From Ramlibacter sp. (lineage in GTDB: Bacteria > Pseudomonadota > Gammaproteobacteria > Burkholderiales > Burkholderiaceae), in NCBI GenBank assembly GCA_014376915.1, contig JACMQP010000238.1, positions 1-5,529 of the forward strand: DNA of 5,529 nt. Reading direction: 5' to 3'. Below the pieces are notes generated by a model, which had not been told where the DNA came from, ran no database searches, and worked only from the letters and a program-made list of their open reading frames with translations. This document shows positions 5,187 through 5,529 of this stretch, in pieces. The first letter of the stretch is position 1, and each line of letters opens with the position of its first letter. The translations under genes and the position numbers were made by a program.

Positions 5187-5529
5187 ACATTCGATACTCC
5201 GCCGTGATGCCGTTCTGCCTGATCAGATCGCCGTAACGCGTCAACTGCACGCGCATCGCCTTGCCCAGGTCGTCGGGCGTGGTGCCGCGCGGCGTGAGGC
5301 CTTGCGCGTTCAGTTTTTCGCGCCCTTCGGGATGGGCCAGCGCCTTGGCCCCTTCAGCGCTCAGGTACTCCAGGATCGGCTGGGGCGTGCCGGCCGGCGC
5401 CATCATCGCGAACCACGAATTGAATTCGAAACCCGGCAGGCCCGATTCAGACACCGTCGGCACGTCGGGGAACTGCGGCATGCGGCGCGGCGTGGTGACG
5501 CCGACCAGCCGCAGCTTGCCGGCCTTGAC
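5170..5529 (-). CDS. Second Bug-type solute-binding protein (5' end beyond window)
   Basis: The C-terminal 119 residues of another TctC/Bug periplasmic binding protein; about two thirds of the gene, including the signal peptide, lies beyond the right edge. Visible family blocks are KAGKLRLVGVTTPRR, VPTVSESGLPGFEFNSWFAM, MAPAGTPQPILEYL and a terminal YGDLIRQNGITAE. It aligns without gaps along most of its length with the same part of the neighbouring Bug protein (for example SGLPxFExxSWFA), but the two differ at most positions, so they are old paralogues rather than a recent duplication. The frame ends at TAG (5170-5172). Bug proteins normally end close to NGIxxE; the extra YRMSSRTW appears to be encoded by an intergenic repeat remnant. 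It is probably transcribed with, and ahead of, the Bug gene at 4107-5090. Confidence 0.92.
   Translation of the reverse strand, partial: VKAGKLRLVGVTTPRRMPQFPDVPTVSESGLPGFEFNSWFAMMAPAGTPQPILEYLSAEGAKALAHPEGREKLNAQGLTPRGTTPDDLGKAMRVQLTRYGDLIRQNGITAEYRMSSRTW

Noticed and set aside
4083..5207. Long plus-strand open frame (374 codons) opposite the first Bug gene
   Set aside because: Composition dominated by Arg, Gln, His and Gly with no domain pattern; the minus strand encodes a complete Bug protein with signal peptide.

Overview
The window looks like a piece of a high-GC betaproteobacterial chromosome, most likely Burkholderiales (Comamonadaceae or Alcaligenaceae type). The grounds are the strong G/C preference at third codon positions, two Bug-type (TctC-family) tripartite tricarboxylate solute-binding proteins in tandem, a DUF6172 protein, and a trxC–SUI1 gene pair. 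This is inferred from family content; no rRNA or other phylogenetic marker is present.

Layout from left to right. (1) Positions 1-561, minus strand: a two-gene unit of an unrecognised 100-residue protein followed 12 bases later by a DUF6172 protein that runs off the left edge. (2) 562-732: a divergent intergenic region, clearly more AT-rich than its surroundings, with two small inverted repeats 22 bp apart that look like a regulator-bound promoter. (3) 733-1713, plus: a Tat-exported alpha/beta hydrolase of the cofactor-free haloperoxidase/esterase type. (4) 1676-2760, minus: a compact operon trxC – SUI1/YciH factor – DUF3820 protein. Its last gene overlaps the 3' end of the hydrolase tail to tail. 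(5) 2846-4031, plus: a 75-residue unrecognised protein, then an RsbQ-like alpha/beta hydrolase with an apparent TTG start. (6) 4107-5529, minus: two tandem Bug periplasmic binding proteins; the upstream one is cut by the right edge.

Functionally this is a mosaic of small housekeeping units rather than one pathway. The trxC operon joins a zinc-containing thioredoxin to a translation-initiation-like factor. The two hydrolases belong to different subfamilies and different compartments (periplasm and cytoplasm). The Bug proteins would capture organic acids or similar small solutes in the periplasm, but no TctA/TctB membrane partner is visible.

I found no CRISPR array, transposase, tRNA, rRNA, toxin-antitoxin pair or clear defence system. 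Nothing here can honestly be called a new multi-gene system. The items most worth a second look are the paired palindromes before the exported hydrolase, the antisense gene overlap that supplies a protein tail, the hairpin in the SUI1 ribosome-binding region, the orphan RsbQ-like receptor with its overlapping mini-ORF, and a Bug protein whose C-terminus appears to be encoded by an intergenic repeat.
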